Shown in pieces: positions 1 through 6,158 of a stretch of DNA of 6,421 bases. The notes under the pieces were generated by a model. The model saw nothing but the letters and a program-made list of their open reading frames with translations, did not search any database and was not told where the DNA came from. Each line of letters opens with the position of its first letter. The stretch's first letter is position 1. Made by a program: the position numbers and the translations under genes. Source of the stretch: Dethiosulfovibrio sp. (GTDB lineage: Bacteria; Synergistota; Synergistia; Synergistales; Dethiosulfovibrionaceae); NCBI GenBank assembly GCA_028709985.1, contig JAQUTB010000104.1, forward strand, positions 1-6,421. Direction: 5' to 3'.

Positions 1-903
1 GCCATAACGTTGATTGGGTGGTCTCTTTCTCAGAAGCGAAAGCGCTTTTTGATCGAGGGGCTCTCTAGAAGGGCTGCCTCCATACCAGGATCCAGGCTCC
101 TCTATTCAAGCCTTTTTAAAAGAACAAGGGCCAAGATTCTGTTGAGGGAAGAGGGATCCTACGGGGGCTCCTCCATAATAAACATGATCGCGAGAGAAAA
201 TGGCCTTGTCATCGCGGAGTATCAGCATGGCAGCATCTCCTCTGGTCACGATGCCTATAACTTTTCAAAGACCCTCTGTGATAGCCCTGATTATCGTCGA
301 ACCCTTCCACAGTTTTTGCTTGGATATGGAACGTGGTGGCTTGGCCAGCTACAAACCCCTTCTGAAAAAATCCCCATCGGAAATCCTTTCAGGACGGATG
401 CCCTTAAAAGAGTCAGGATGGATGGGGATAGGAAGAAGGACATACTGGTCTTAGGTGATGGAACAGAGACTGAGAAGTACCTCTCGCTGTGTTCTTTTCT
501 TGCAGATGCCCTTAGTGAAAAATACAGGGTTGTTTTTAGGCCCCACCCTATCGAGAGAGAGCGGGCTGTCCGAAGATACGGAATGAGAAAAGGCAAAGTT
601 GTCCTTGAGTGGGAAAAAGATATCTACGATGCCTTTGCCTCTGCGGATATATTGATCAGCGAACTTTCTACTGGACTGTTTGAGGCTATAGGTTTGGTTC
701 GATCGGTATTCCTTTGGGATACCGAAAAAGCGAGGTTCTGTTATCCCTCTCATCCTTTTTCGACCTTTGCTTCGTCTGACGATCTCGTTGAAAAGATAGC
801 GTTTGGAAAAGAGGGCGAAGTTTCTGCCTCGGTTATAGAGTCGATGTGGGCTTCAGGCTGGGAGAGCAACTACCGTGATTTTCTGAAAAGCACCTTATCC
901 TGA
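1..903 (+). CDS. GT-B-like surface glycan transferase, 5'-truncated by window edge
   Basis: The reading frame is open from base 1 to the TGA at 901-903 (300 codons with the stop). A TTG at 10 is the first possible start inside the window, but it lacks a ribosome binding site and the frame runs off the edge, so I treat the gene as partial. The visible part reads as the end of an N-terminal Rossmann half with YQHGSI at about 220-237, followed by a C-terminal half with RPHP (538-549) and SELST (658-672) ahead of LFEAIGL. An HP motif followed by an S-[ST] motif is typical of inverting GT-B enzymes of the CDP-glycerol glycerophosphotransferase/TagF and capsule sialyltransferase type. I infer a cytoplasmic transferase acting on a surface glycan; donor and acceptor cannot be read. 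Only 17 bases separate it from the HisH-like gene, so the two are probably co-transcribed, and it could transfer the sugar made by the amidotransferase cassette. No symbol is justified. Confidence 0.7.
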   Translation, partial: AITLIGWSLSQKRKRFLIEGLSRRAASIPGSRLLYSSLFKRTRAKILLREEGSYGGSSIINMIARENGLVIAEYQHGSISSGHDAYNFSKTLCDSPDYRRTLPQFLLGYGTWWLGQLQTPSEKIPIGNPFRTDALKRVRMDGDRKKDILVLGDGTETEKYLSLCSFLADALSEKYRVVFRPHPIERERAVRRYGMRKGKVVLEWEKDIYDAFASADILISELSTGLFEAIGLVRSVFLWDTEKARFCYPSHPFSTFASSDDLVEKIAFGKEGEVSASVIESMWASGWESNYRDFLKSTLS

Positions 904-908
904 ATTGT

Positions 909-914
909 AGGGAG
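909..914 (+). promoter_or_regulatory. Ribosome binding site of the HisH-like gene
   Basis: AGGGAG lies 6 bases before the ATG at 921, in the 17-base gap after the preceding gene. It fixes the start of the glutaminase gene. Confidence 0.75.
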
Positions 915-920
915 AAAAAT

Positions 921-1535
921 ATGACCGTTATAGTCGATTACGGAGTTGGCAACGTAAACTCCGTCGCAAATATGATACGGCACGTCGGGGGAGAATGTGA
1001 AATTTCCTCCGATCCAGAAAGGATACTCGACGCCCATAAGCTTATATTGCCGGGTGTTGGGGCCTTCGATTCAGGTATGGGGGCTTTAGCAGAAAGAGGG
1101 CTGGTGGATGTCCTGTCCAAAGTGGTTTTGGATAGAGCGGTTCCGGTTCTCGGGATATGTCTTGGGATGCAGCTCATGACCAGGTCCAGCCAAGAGGGGA
1201 TACTTCCTGGCCTGGGCTGGATCAACGGGGATGTCCGCAAATTTTCTTTTGACGATCCTAAGCTTAAGGTCCCCCACATGGGATGGAACACCGTGGATAT
1301 ATCAAGAGACAACCCCTTGATAGCGCCGGAGGATAGACAGAGGTTTTATTTTGTCCATTCCTACTACGTAAGCTGTGATAACGAGTCCGACGTTATTGCG
1401 AAGTGCAATTATGGCCACGATTTTGTGGCCGCCTTTGCTAGGGACAATGTCTTTGGCGTTCAATTTCACCCGGAAAAGAGTCATCGCTTTGGCATGGCTC
1501 TTTTGAGGCGATTTATGGAGTTCTCCAATGCTTAA
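921..1535 (+). CDS. hisH2: HisH-like glutamine amidotransferase (glutaminase subunit for sugar amidination)
   Basis: This 204-residue class I glutamine amidotransferase matches the usual HisH length of about 200. It hydrolyses glutamine and passes ammonia to a HisF-type partner. The catalytic triad is complete: nucleophile Cys80 in GICLGMQ, and His183 and Glu185 in QFHPEKS. The oxyanion-side loop LPGVGAF (residues 43-49) is also present. The ATG at 921 has a good Shine-Dalgarno. The stop overlaps the start of the HisF-like gene by 8 bases, as expected for subunits made in equal amounts. The following sugar amidotransferase and the absence of any other his gene point to the paralogue called HisH2 in the Pseudomonas aeruginosa O-antigen locus, which feeds ammonia to WbpG, rather than to histidine synthesis. 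The fold and chemistry are certain; the dedicated role is inferred from context and from the altered HisF partner. Confidence 0.9.
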   Translation: MTVIVDYGVGNVNSVANMIRHVGGECEISSDPERILDAHKLILPGVGAFDSGMGALAERGLVDVLSKVVLDRAVPVLGICLGMQLMTRSSQEGILPGLGWINGDVRKFSFDDPKLKVPHMGWNTVDISRDNPLIAPEDRQRFYFVHSYYVSCDNESDVIAKCNYGHDFVAAFARDNVFGVQFHPEKSHRFGMALLRRFMEFSNA

Positions 1536-2295
1536 AACAAGAATAATACCCAGCCTACTGTTATCAGACGGCGGGCTGGTCAAGACCTGTCGTTTTTCCG
1601 ACCCTAAGTACGTAGGCGATCCTATCAACGCCATCCGCATCTTCAACGAAAAAGAGGTGGACGAGTTGATGGTCCTGGATATCTCCGCTTCCCATAAGGG
1701 AAAGGGGCCTGATTACGGTCTGATAGAGAGGTTCGCCGGAGAGTGCTTTATGCCCCTTTGTTACGGTGGTGGCATATCCAGCCTTGAACAGGCCCGAAGG
1801 ATTTTTTCCCTGGGAGTCGAAAAGGTTTGCTTGCAGACCGCTGTTTTAGGCGATCCATCTTTGATCGAGGATATAGCCTCTCGTTATGGGAGCCAGAGCG
1901 TGGTGATCTCCGTGGACGTTAAGAAAAATTGGCTTGGAAGAAAGTGCCTCTACTCTGCGTCAACGAAAAAAACGCTGAAAAGGCTCTTTATGGATTATGT
2001 CTCCTCCGCAGTGGAGGCTGGGGCAGGAGAGATCCTGTTAAACTCTGTAGACAGGGATGGTACTATGTCCGGTATGGACTTGGAGCTTATAACCCAGGTT
2101 TCCAGTACTTTCTCCGTTCCGTTGATCGCCTCTGGTGGAGTTGGCAGCATAAAAGACATGAAAGATGCCGTCGATGCTGGAGCCAGTGCTGTGGCTGCTG
2201 GAGCCTTTTTCGTGTTCCACGGTCCACATAGGGCTGTACTGATAACATACCCAAAGTACGAAGATCTGGAAAAAGAGTTAGGGGCGATGGATTGA
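1528..2295 (+). CDS. hisF2: HisF-like ammonia-channel protein of acetamidino sugar modification (AglZ/HisF2 type)
   Basis: This 255-residue (beta-alpha)8 barrel has the length and landmarks of HisF: RIIP at the N-terminus, GDPINA, VDELMVLDISAS, CYGGGIS, VVISVD, GAGEILLNSVDRDGT and IASGGVGS. In true HisF, Asp11 and Asp130 catalyse cyclisation. Here Asp130 is present but position 11 is Leu (codon 1558-1560), in IIPSLLLSDGG where HisF has a CLDVKDG-type sequence. The ammonia-gate residues known from Thermotoga HisF are kept: Arg5, Glu46, Lys99 and Glu168 (Glu167 there). The protein therefore looks like an ammonia conduit that has lost the cyclase reaction, as in the AglZ/HisF2 family acting with WbpG-type amidotransferases. 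The ATG at 1528 follows TGGAG at 1516-1520 and sits inside the end of the HisH-like gene. The stop is one base before the amidotransferase start. Authentic histidine HisF is unlikely. Confidence 0.9.
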   Translation: MLKTRIIPSLLLSDGGLVKTCRFSDPKYVGDPINAIRIFNEKEVDELMVLDISASHKGKGPDYGLIERFAGECFMPLCYGGGISSLEQARRIFSLGVEKVCLQTAVLGDPSLIEDIASRYGSQSVVISVDVKKNWLGRKCLYSASTKKTLKRLFMDYVSSAVEAGAGEILLNSVDRDGTMSGMDLELITQVSSTFSVPLIASGGVGSIKDMKDAVDAGASAVAAGAFFVFHGPHRAVLITYPKYEDLEKELGAMD

Positions 2296-2296
2296 G

Positions 2297-3427
2297 ATGG
2301 ATAAAGACTATAGAATGTGCTCTAGATGCGTTATGGACACTACCGCTAGGGATATCTCTTTTGACGAAAACGGCGTGTGTAACTACTGCACCGAGTTTTT
2401 GAGTCGCTCGTCGAAGGTTCTTTTCAAGGAACCTGAGGCTAGAAAAAAAGAGCTTGATGCTTTCGTAGCTAAAGTAAAAAAAGACGGAAAGGGCAAACCG
2501 TACGACTGCATTATCGGTGTCTCCGGTGGGGTGGACAGCTCTTGGGTTTTGGTGAAGGCTATAGAGTTAGGGCTAAGACCTCTGGCGGTCCACATGGATA
2601 ACGGCTGGAACTCTGAGCTGGCCCAGAACAACATCTCGAACCTTGTCCAGAAACTTGGCGTGGACTTATATACCCACGTCATAAATTGGGAAGAGTATAA
2701 AGGACTGATGCAGGCATTTTTCGACGCCGATGTCATAGACATAGAGTTGCTCTATGATAACGCAATGTTGGCCGTTAACTACAGAATGGCCGCTAAGTAT
2801 GGGGTGAAGGGCATACTATCCGGTTCCAACCAGGCTACGGAAGGCATGAGGATACCGTCTAATTGGCTTTGGTTTAAACGTGATAAAAAAAATATAATTA
2901 ATATCCAGAAAAAATTTAACGCTTGTAAGATAGAGACTTTCCCCCTTTTAGGTACTATGGGGTATATTTATCATGAATTTATTAGACAAGAAAAATGGAT
3001 ATCTTTCTTGGATTTTATAGAATATGACAAGGAAATGGCACTAAACAGTCTGATTGATAGCTTTGACTATAAGCCTTATCCATATAAACATTACGAATCT
3101 ATTTTTACAAGATTTTATCAAGGCTTTATTTTGCCTACTAAGTTTGGCGTTGACAAGAGAAAAGTTCACCTTTCCAGTCTTATTATATCGCAACAGATAA
3201 CACGGAATAATGCTCTTGAGTTGCTTTCCCACCCTCCTTACCCTAGCGAGGCAGAATTATCCTCTGACAAGGCCTATTTCCTGAAAAAAATGGGCTGGAC
3301 GGAAAACAACTTAGAGGAGTATCTTTCCAGGCCAGAGAAGCCCCATGATTATTACGGTAGCGAACGTCCTGTATGGAATTTTTGCAGGAGCGTATTGTTT
3401 TCGTTTCAAAAACAATTTAAGTCTTAG
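2297..3427 (+). CDS. wbpG: N-acetyl sugar amidotransferase (WbpG/PseA/LegX family)
   Basis: This 376-residue ATP-dependent amidotransferase would convert a sugar N-acetyl group into an acetamidino group, using ATP for activation and ammonia delivered through the HisH/HisF-like pair. The N-terminus has two CxxC pairs (Cys8/Cys11 in CSRCVMDTT and Cys28/Cys31 in CNYC), probably a zinc site. A PP-loop ATP-pyrophosphatase motif SGGVDSS follows at residues 76-82, then LAVHMDNGW (96-104) and GILSGSNQATEG (172-183), typical of the family. The length is what I would expect for WbpG. The ATG is one base after the HisF-like stop; AGGGG at 2280-2284 is 12 bases away, so translation probably relies on coupling. 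From residue 195 (base 2881) GC falls to about 32%, while the 5' part stays near 50%. The 3' end overlaps the opposing glycosyltransferase by 11 bases. The substrate could be a ManNAc3NAcA-type, pseudaminic or legionaminic sugar; the sequence does not decide, and the symbol is by family only. Confidence 0.88.
   Translation: MDKDYRMCSRCVMDTTARDISFDENGVCNYCTEFLSRSSKVLFKEPEARKKELDAFVAKVKKDGKGKPYDCIIGVSGGVDSSWVLVKAIELGLRPLAVHMDNGWNSELAQNNISNLVQKLGVDLYTHVINWEEYKGLMQAFFDADVIDIELLYDNAMLAVNYRMAAKYGVKGILSGSNQATEGMRIPSNWLWFKRDKKNIINIQKKFNACKIETFPLLGTMGYIYHEFIRQEKWISFLDFIEYDKEMALNSLIDSFDYKPYPYKHYESIFTRFYQGFILPTKFGVDKRKVHLSSLIISQQITRNNALELLSHPPYPSEAELSSDKAYFLKKMGWTENNLEEYLSRPEKPHDYYGSERPVWNFCRSVLFSFQKQFKS
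2881..3240. other. AT-rich segment inside the amidotransferase gene
   Basis: By hand count this stretch is about 32% GC, starting with a 60-base block of only 20% immediately after a 60-base block of 50%. The reading frame is intact across it. It encodes residues 195-315, rich in Lys, Ile, Asn, Phe and Tyr. It may be a recombined patch or simply a more variable part of the protein. Confidence 0.6.
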
Positions 3428-4481
3428 GAGCTATTTCTTTGTATATTTTAATTAGGTAGTTGCAATATCGCAAGGCAGAGTGATCACTAGCTATGCGTCT
3501 GCTTTCTCTCCCCATAGAGAAATAAGTTTCGTTATTAACGATGTTAGCTATGGCCTGGGCTACATCGTTAGGGATAGCTCTGACAAGGAGGCCGTTTACG
3601 TTGTTTTTCACAAGTCTACGGGTATCTCCAACGTCGGTAGCTATAATTGCGTTCTCACACGACATCGCCTCAAGAAGGCTTTGGGATGGATAGTTTTCTT
3701 CCTTCTGTAAGCTTAAAAATATGGAGCTTTGGGATGCCAAGCTTGATACGTCCCCTCTGATGATGTGGGATACTATCGAGCTAAGTTTTTCACTCTTTAT
3801 GTAGTCGTTCACCGCTTTTTCTAAGCTACCACCGCCAACTATAACGACCTTCCAGCCCTTCTCGTTAAGAAGAGGGGCTATTTTTTTTACGGCTTTTAGG
3901 AGAAGAATGGGGTTTTTAGATCTTTCCATGCGCCCACAGAAATAGATTATTTTTTCTTTATTTTTTTGAGGCTTGAATTTATCAGTATCAACTATGGAGC
4001 AAGGTGCAACTGTTATCTTGCTGGATCTCTCTATTTTATTTATCGCAGGGTAAAGACTATCTATGGCATTTGCTATTTTCAAAAAATATTTTCTTAGGAA
4101 TAAATTTCTAATATTTTTTGTGTATATTATTTGAGAGTCACACAGAGATACAATTATTTTAGTTTTAGGGCTAAATGTTTTGATCAATAAAGACAAAGCA
4201 AAATTATATAATCCCATGTCAATAAAGTGAACTATCTCAGATTTATTGCTTGATATTTCTTTAAAAAAAGAATATATTTCAAGCGGCAATATGTTGCTTT
4301 TTATTTTAATTATTTTATTTTTTGTTAAACCTAATTCGTAATAATCGTTTGCAAGACAGCTTCTCGTGATGAAGTCTATATCTAGTTTGTTCTTGAGTGT
4401 ATTGAATATTCGTGCGAATCTACGTTCCATGCCACCACCTTTTTTTATTGTGTGTCCTCTATATACGAGAGTTATCTTCAT
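3417..4481 (-). CDS. GT4-family glycosyltransferase
   Basis: This 354-residue retaining GT-B glycosyltransferase starts MKITLVYRG with a glycine-rich loop KKGGGMERR at residues 13-21. The C-terminal nucleotide-sugar domain begins at about residue 178 with IIYFCGRMERSKNP and continues through VVIVGGGS (212-219), ENYPSQSLLEAM (262-273) and AIIATDVGDTRRLV (278-291). The two acidic residues of the EX7E motif appear as Glu262 and Glu271, one residue further apart than usual. I chose the ATG at 4481 because GAGGTG (4489-4494) lies 7 bases upstream; the in-frame TTG at 4496 has no such signal. The start is 4 bases past the stop of the upstream glycosyltransferase gene, so translation is probably coupled. 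The coding DNA for the N-terminal half (3901-4481) is about 30% GC and for the C-terminal half about 43%, so the gene may be chimeric or transferred. It would add one sugar to a lipid-linked glycan in the cytoplasm; the sugar is unknown. Confidence 0.85.
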   Translation of the reverse strand: MKITLVYRGHTIKKGGGMERRFARIFNTLKNKLDIDFITRSCLANDYYELGLTKNKIIKIKSNILPLEIYSFFKEISSNKSEIVHFIDMGLYNFALSLLIKTFSPKTKIIVSLCDSQIIYTKNIRNLFLRKYFLKIANAIDSLYPAINKIERSSKITVAPCSIVDTDKFKPQKNKEKIIYFCGRMERSKNPILLLKAVKKIAPLLNEKGWKVVIVGGGSLEKAVNDYIKSEKLSSIVSHIIRGDVSSLASQSSIFLSLQKEENYPSQSLLEAMSCENAIIATDVGDTRRLVKNNVNGLLVRAIPNDVAQAIANIVNNETYFSMGRESRRIASDHSALRYCNYLIKIYKEIAPKT

Positions 4482-4530
4482 TTTTTTACACCTCAAAAGC
4501 TATTTTTTTAATTTTTTGGGCTATTTCTGT
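3901..4530. other. AT-rich segment with a sharp right boundary
   Basis: Bases 3901-4500 are about 30% GC by hand count, with 4081-4320 near 22%, while 4561-4800 is about 62%. The switch occurs within about 30 bases around 4501-4530, inside the last 15 codons of the glycosyltransferase gene that ends at 4486. Runs of six to seven T lie at 4481-4487, 4503-4509 and 4512-4517. This is a candidate recombination boundary. Confidence 0.65.
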
Positions 4531-5523
4531 GATCCCTCCAACTGGCACGATCCACCCTCCGCCGTCTCTCAGCAGGTCCCTGGTTCCTCTGGCGTTTGCG
4601 CCTATGACCGGAACTCCTAAAGCGATGCTCTCCATTACGCTCCTTGGGAGGCCCTCTCTCTCCGAGGGGAGCACCGTCGCCGCCGAGGCCAGTATGTAGG
4701 GCCTGACGTCCGGCACGTGACCCAGAAAGTGGACCCTTTCGGCTATGCCAAGGATGTGGCATAGCTCTTTGCTCTTCTCCATGAGCTTTCCCTTTCCCAA
4801 AAAGGCCAGATGGGCCCTGGGGTCCTTTACCATGGCGAAGGCATTTATGAGGTCGGAATGTCTCTTGCCTCTGTTGAACTCGGCTATCATGGTGAACAGT
4901 ATGTCGCTGTCTTTAAGTCCCATGTCTCGCCTCACCTGCTGGACCGCTTCCTTCGGCACGGCTTTAGGGTTGTAGTGGTCTCTGTCCAGGCCAACGCCGT
5001 CTTTCAAAAACTTGACCCTGCCTTTTGGAAGAAGGTGAGTTATGGCGGCCTGATAGTCCTCGCTGTTTATGACCTCTATCCTGTCGGTCCACCTGGCCGC
5101 CAGTTTTTCCACGCCGAGGAATAAGGCGTTTTTGAGGGGATTTCCTCCCTTGTAGAAGTGGAAGCCGTGGGCGGTGTAGATCACCTTGGTTCCGGTGCGT
5201 TTTTTGAGGTCTTTAAGGGCGTATCTGGTGACGAAGGATGCGACAGGGGTGTGGACGTGGACCACGTCGTATCCCTCCCTTGTGACCAGCTTTTTTATCC
5301 GAGCTGGGTATGAGGTGAAGTTGCCCCAGTCCAGTGGGGTTCGGCCCCATCCTATGTCGTAGCAGTGATCGAATGTAACGCGACATTTTTCGCTCTTCGA
5401 TGCCCCGTTAGCCAGGCAGTCCACCTGCCAGCCGGTTTCTTTTAGCCTTTTGGCGTGAGGCAGCAAAAACGCCTCCAAGGTCATCGCCACGGTGGTCACT
5501 ATGAGGATTTTTTTGACTGTCAT
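4486..5523 (-). CDS. GT4-family glycosyltransferase, EpsD-like, with a short C-terminus
   Basis: This is a 345-residue retaining GT-B enzyme of the kind annotated EpsD/CapM-like. The N-terminal domain starts MTVKKILIVTTVAMT and carries VVHVHTPVASFVTRYA (87-102) and YTAHGFHFYKGG (116-127), hallmarks of this subgroup. The C-terminal domain has IAEFNRGKRHSDLINAF (213-229), LAFLGKGKL (239-247), VHFLGHVPDVRPYI (264-277) and a proper EX7E motif, Glu290 to Glu298, in EREGLPRSVMES. The ATG at 5523 begins the first family-like sequence; the Shine-Dalgarno is weak (GAGAG at 5535-5539, 11 bases away), so an in-frame GTG or TTG a few codons upstream cannot be excluded. The same frame stays open to 5910, but that part is antisense-like Arg/His-rich sequence lying over the acyltransferase gene. 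The protein stops at GGITEIAQKIKKIAFEV, lacking the 30-40 residues of closing helices usual in GT4 enzymes, right at a composition jump. It probably adds the second sugar after the primer. Confidence 0.87.
   Translation of the reverse strand: MTVKKILIVTTVAMTLEAFLLPHAKRLKETGWQVDCLANGASKSEKCRVTFDHCYDIGWGRTPLDWGNFTSYPARIKKLVTREGYDVVHVHTPVASFVTRYALKDLKKRTGTKVIYTAHGFHFYKGGNPLKNALFLGVEKLAARWTDRIEVINSEDYQAAITHLLPKGRVKFLKDGVGLDRDHYNPKAVPKEAVQQVRRDMGLKDSDILFTMIAEFNRGKRHSDLINAFAMVKDPRAHLAFLGKGKLMEKSKELCHILGIAERVHFLGHVPDVRPYILASAATVLPSEREGLPRSVMESIALGVPVIGANARGTRDLLRDGGGWIVPVGGITEIAQKIKKIAFEV
4489..4494 (-). promoter_or_regulatory. Ribosome binding site inside the end of the upstream glycosyltransferase gene
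   Basis: On the - strand, GAGGTG lies 7 bases before the ATG at 4481. It overlaps the last two codons (Glu-Val) of the preceding gene, which sets the downstream start and implies coupled translation. Confidence 0.75.
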
Positions 5524-5549
5524 CAGCAAAGGCACTCTCTTTCTGTGCT

Positions 5550-6158
5550 TTATTTTTCCCTCGCCGGAACCCCCACGGCCACGGTGTTTCCAGGCAGGTC
5601 CGATATCACCGCTCCGCCAGCCCCCACGGTGGTCCATGGGCCTACGGTGGTTCCTGGGACGGCGCAGGTCCCTATGCCCATAAAGGCTCCCCTGCGGATG
5701 GATACGTTTCCCGCTAGGTGACATCCTGGGGCTATGTGTACGAAATCCTCCAGCACACAGTCGTGGTCCACCGTGGCACCGGTGTTTATTATGACGTGGT
5801 TCCCGACGGTGGAGTCGGGCTGTACCACCGCTCCGGCGAATATGGCCGTGCCTGGTCCGATCTTTACGGAGCCGTCTATTACGGCAGATGGGTGTATGGC
5901 GCTTATCCATTCGACCCCGTCCAGCCTGGTGGCGATATTTTCCCTGATGGAGTTTACGCCTATGGCTATGATGGCTCTGGGATTCTTTTGTTCTCTCAGG
6001 CTGTCTATGGGGCCTGTTACTTCAACCCCTAACAGATAGGAGCCCCACAGAGATCTGTCGTCGTCTAAAACCGATTCGACCTCGAGGCCCATGGCCCTGA
6101 TGGTGGATATAACCACCTTGCCGTGTCCGCCAGCTCCTAGGACGTATATTCCGCTCAT
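5550..6158 (-). CDS. PglD/NeuD-family sugar O/N-acyltransferase
   Basis: This 202-residue acetyltransferase has an N-terminal nucleotide-sugar-binding domain with GAGGHGKVV (residues 8-16), then a left-handed beta-helix of hexapeptide repeats from about residue 88 ([15 protein letters not shown]) to the C-terminus. His132 in GATVDHDC is the expected catalytic base, matching His125 of Campylobacter PglD; the next residue is Asp where PglD has Glu. The length fits PglD (about 195). The family transfers acetyl from acetyl-CoA to UDP-4-amino sugars such as the diNAcBac precursor, or O-acetylates sialic acids. Because it follows a PglC-like transferase, I favour N-acetylation of the priming sugar. 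The ATG at 6158 has GAGGG at 6165-6169 and overlaps the preceding stop as ATGA. The open frame extends 43 codons further upstream, but that part overlies the sugar transferase gene and looks unlike the family. The stop is 26 bases before the next glycosyltransferase. Confidence 0.9.
   Translation of the reverse strand: MSGIYVLGAGGHGKVVISTIRAMGLEVESVLDDDRSLWGSYLLGVEVTGPIDSLREQKNPRAIIAIGVNSIRENIATRLDGVEWISAIHPSAVIDGSVKIGPGTAIFAGAVVQPDSTVGNHVIINTGATVDHDCVLEDFVHIAPGCHLAGNVSIRRGAFMGIGTCAVPGTTVGPWTTVGAGGAVISDLPGNTVAVGVPAREK

Noticed and set aside
10..12. TTG at 10 as the true start of the first gene
   Set aside because: The frame is open to base 1, there is no visible ribosome binding site, and the protein would lack most of the first Rossmann domain.
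938..1312. Long open frames opposite the real genes, for example - strand 938-1312 and 2383-2742 and + strand 4810-5124 and 5718-6032
   Set aside because: They lie antisense to strongly supported enzymes, have no recognisable domains and lack convincing ribosome binding sites; they are by-products of the coding strand.
921..2295. A histidine biosynthesis operon
   Set aside because: Only HisH- and HisF-like genes are present, the HisF-like protein lacks Asp11, and the next gene is an N-acetyl sugar amidotransferase.
3428..3720. A + strand gene at 3480-3710
   Set aside because: It is antisense to the conserved C-terminal donor domain of the GT4 enzyme and shows no domain or ribosome binding site.
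4500..4509. Slippage on the seven-T run (A7 in the mRNA) fusing the two GT4 enzymes
   Set aside because: The frame of the downstream gene has a TAG at 4500-4502 immediately after the run, so a one-base loss would stop translation rather than fuse the proteins.
5524..5910. A 129-codon N-terminal extension of the EpsD-like glycosyltransferase, in frame on the - strand
   Set aside because: It lies entirely over the end of the PglD/NeuD-like gene and the short gap after it. Its translation is Arg/His/Gly-rich with no family resemblance, while the GT4 domain begins cleanly at the ATG at 5523.
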